A stretch of DNA of 7,903 nucleotides from DASSHC01 sp035693105 (GTDB taxonomy: Bacteria > Chloroflexota > Chloroflexia > Thermomicrobiales > Thermomicrobiaceae). This document shows, in pieces, positions 7,687 through 7,903 of the stretch (positions are counted from its first letter, which is position 1; every line of letters begins with the position of its first letter). The stretch lies in the NCBI GenBank assembly GCA_035693105.1, contig DASSHC010000152.1, positions 1-7,903 of the forward strand, in the 5' to 3' direction. The notes beneath the pieces are model-generated. The model saw only the letters and a program-made list of their open reading frames with translations. It ran no database searches and was not told the DNA's origin. The position numbers and the translations under genes are program-made.

Positions 7687-7903
7687 ATGCTGACCCACAC
7701 GAGCGCGCACCAGGCCAGCGAGGACATGCTTATGCCTGGAGCCGAGCCGGCGATCGAGGCGGATATGTCGTGGCAGGACGTGCCGGCCGCGCGGCCCGCT
7801 CCTCTCCGGCCGCGCGGCCGCGATTCACGGCTCATCGCGCTGCTGGCACTCCCGCTCCTGCTAGCCTGCTTTGCCTGGGTGACCCAGCTCGAAGCGCGGC
7901 TGC
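7687..7903 (+). CDS. Unidentified membrane protein, 5' part (runs off window)
   Basis: An open frame of 72 codons runs from ATG 7687 to the window edge without a stop. Its third codon positions are almost all G or C, including 14 of the first 15, as expected of a real gene here. The product begins with about 40 polar residues rich in Pro, Ala, Glu and Asp, then a basic patch RPRGRDSR (41-48). A hydrophobic helix follows at about 49-65 (LIALLALPLLLACFAW). The basic patch predicts a cytoplasmic N-terminus. Too little is visible to name a function; it could be a single-pass protein or the first helix of a multi-pass one. An alternative start is ATG 7732, with GAGGA seven bases upstream. I prefer 7687 because codon bias already starts there and the -10 box places the transcript start on it. 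It is divergent from the rodA-pbpA operon. Confidence 0.7.
   Translation, partial: MLTHTSAHQASEDMLMPGAEPAIEADMSWQDVPAARPAPLRPRGRDSRLIALLALPLLLACFAWVTQLEARL
7783..7819. repeat. Two copies of a 14-base GC-only near-palindrome
   Basis: CCGGCCGCGCGGCC occurs at 7783-7796 and again at 7806-7819. Both copies share the 12-base palindrome GGCCGCGCGGCC, and the second extends to 14 perfect bases (7807-7820). They lie in the coding region of the right-edge gene but in different codon phases, so the protein sequence does not explain the repetition. Chance in very GC-rich DNA is possible. Confidence 0.5.

Noticed and set aside
7554..7835. Extension of the rodA reading frame to an ATG at 7835, adding 94 residues
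   Set aside because: The added part covers the probable promoter and lies antisense to the plus-strand gene. Its composition is Ser/Arg/Gly-rich with no family similarity, and SEDS homology begins just after the GTG at 7553.

Overview
The window is GC-rich, compact bacterial chromosome with strong G/C preference at third codon positions. It carries housekeeping genes for cell wall synthesis, DNA topology and phospholipid synthesis. The elongation pair (SEDS polymerase plus class B PBP) resembles the RodA/PbpA type of Actinobacteria, while GyrB is the short, insert-free form of about 637 residues. My best guess is a high-GC Chloroflexota (Thermomicrobia-like) organism, with an actinobacterium as the alternative. 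This is inference from protein style, not a database result. I see no tRNA, rRNA, CRISPR array, transposase, integrase or phage gene.

Layout from left to right. The 3' part of an HU-family gene runs in on the plus strand and stops at 256. It is followed by a good intrinsic terminator (298-331) that lies inside the end of the opposing plsX gene. From 4249 down to 290 the minus strand holds a tight cluster: a six-helix membrane protein of unknown function, gyrB, then plsX, with gaps of 14 and 13 bases. A credible promoter for this cluster sits at 4399-4428, which gives a leader of about 140 bases. The 320-base gap 4250-4569 holds that promoter, the leader and a weak hairpin, and no convincing gene.

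From 7553 down to 4570 the minus strand holds a second operon: a 12-helix RodA/FtsW-type glycan polymerase, overlapping by one base (TAATG) with a PbpA-type transpeptidase. The transpeptidase has two extra membrane helices ahead of its usual anchor. The two products should act together, one polymerising glycan strands from lipid II and the other crosslinking the peptides. A divergent promoter region (about 7554-7686) separates this operon from a plus-strand gene that leaves the window at 7903. That gene looks leaderless and encodes the start of a membrane protein.

I find no undescribed multi-gene system here. The points most worth checking are the three-helix N-terminus of the PBP, the unusual gyrB-plsX linkage with an unknown membrane protein, the HU terminator embedded in plsX coding sequence, and the leaderless gene start at the right edge.
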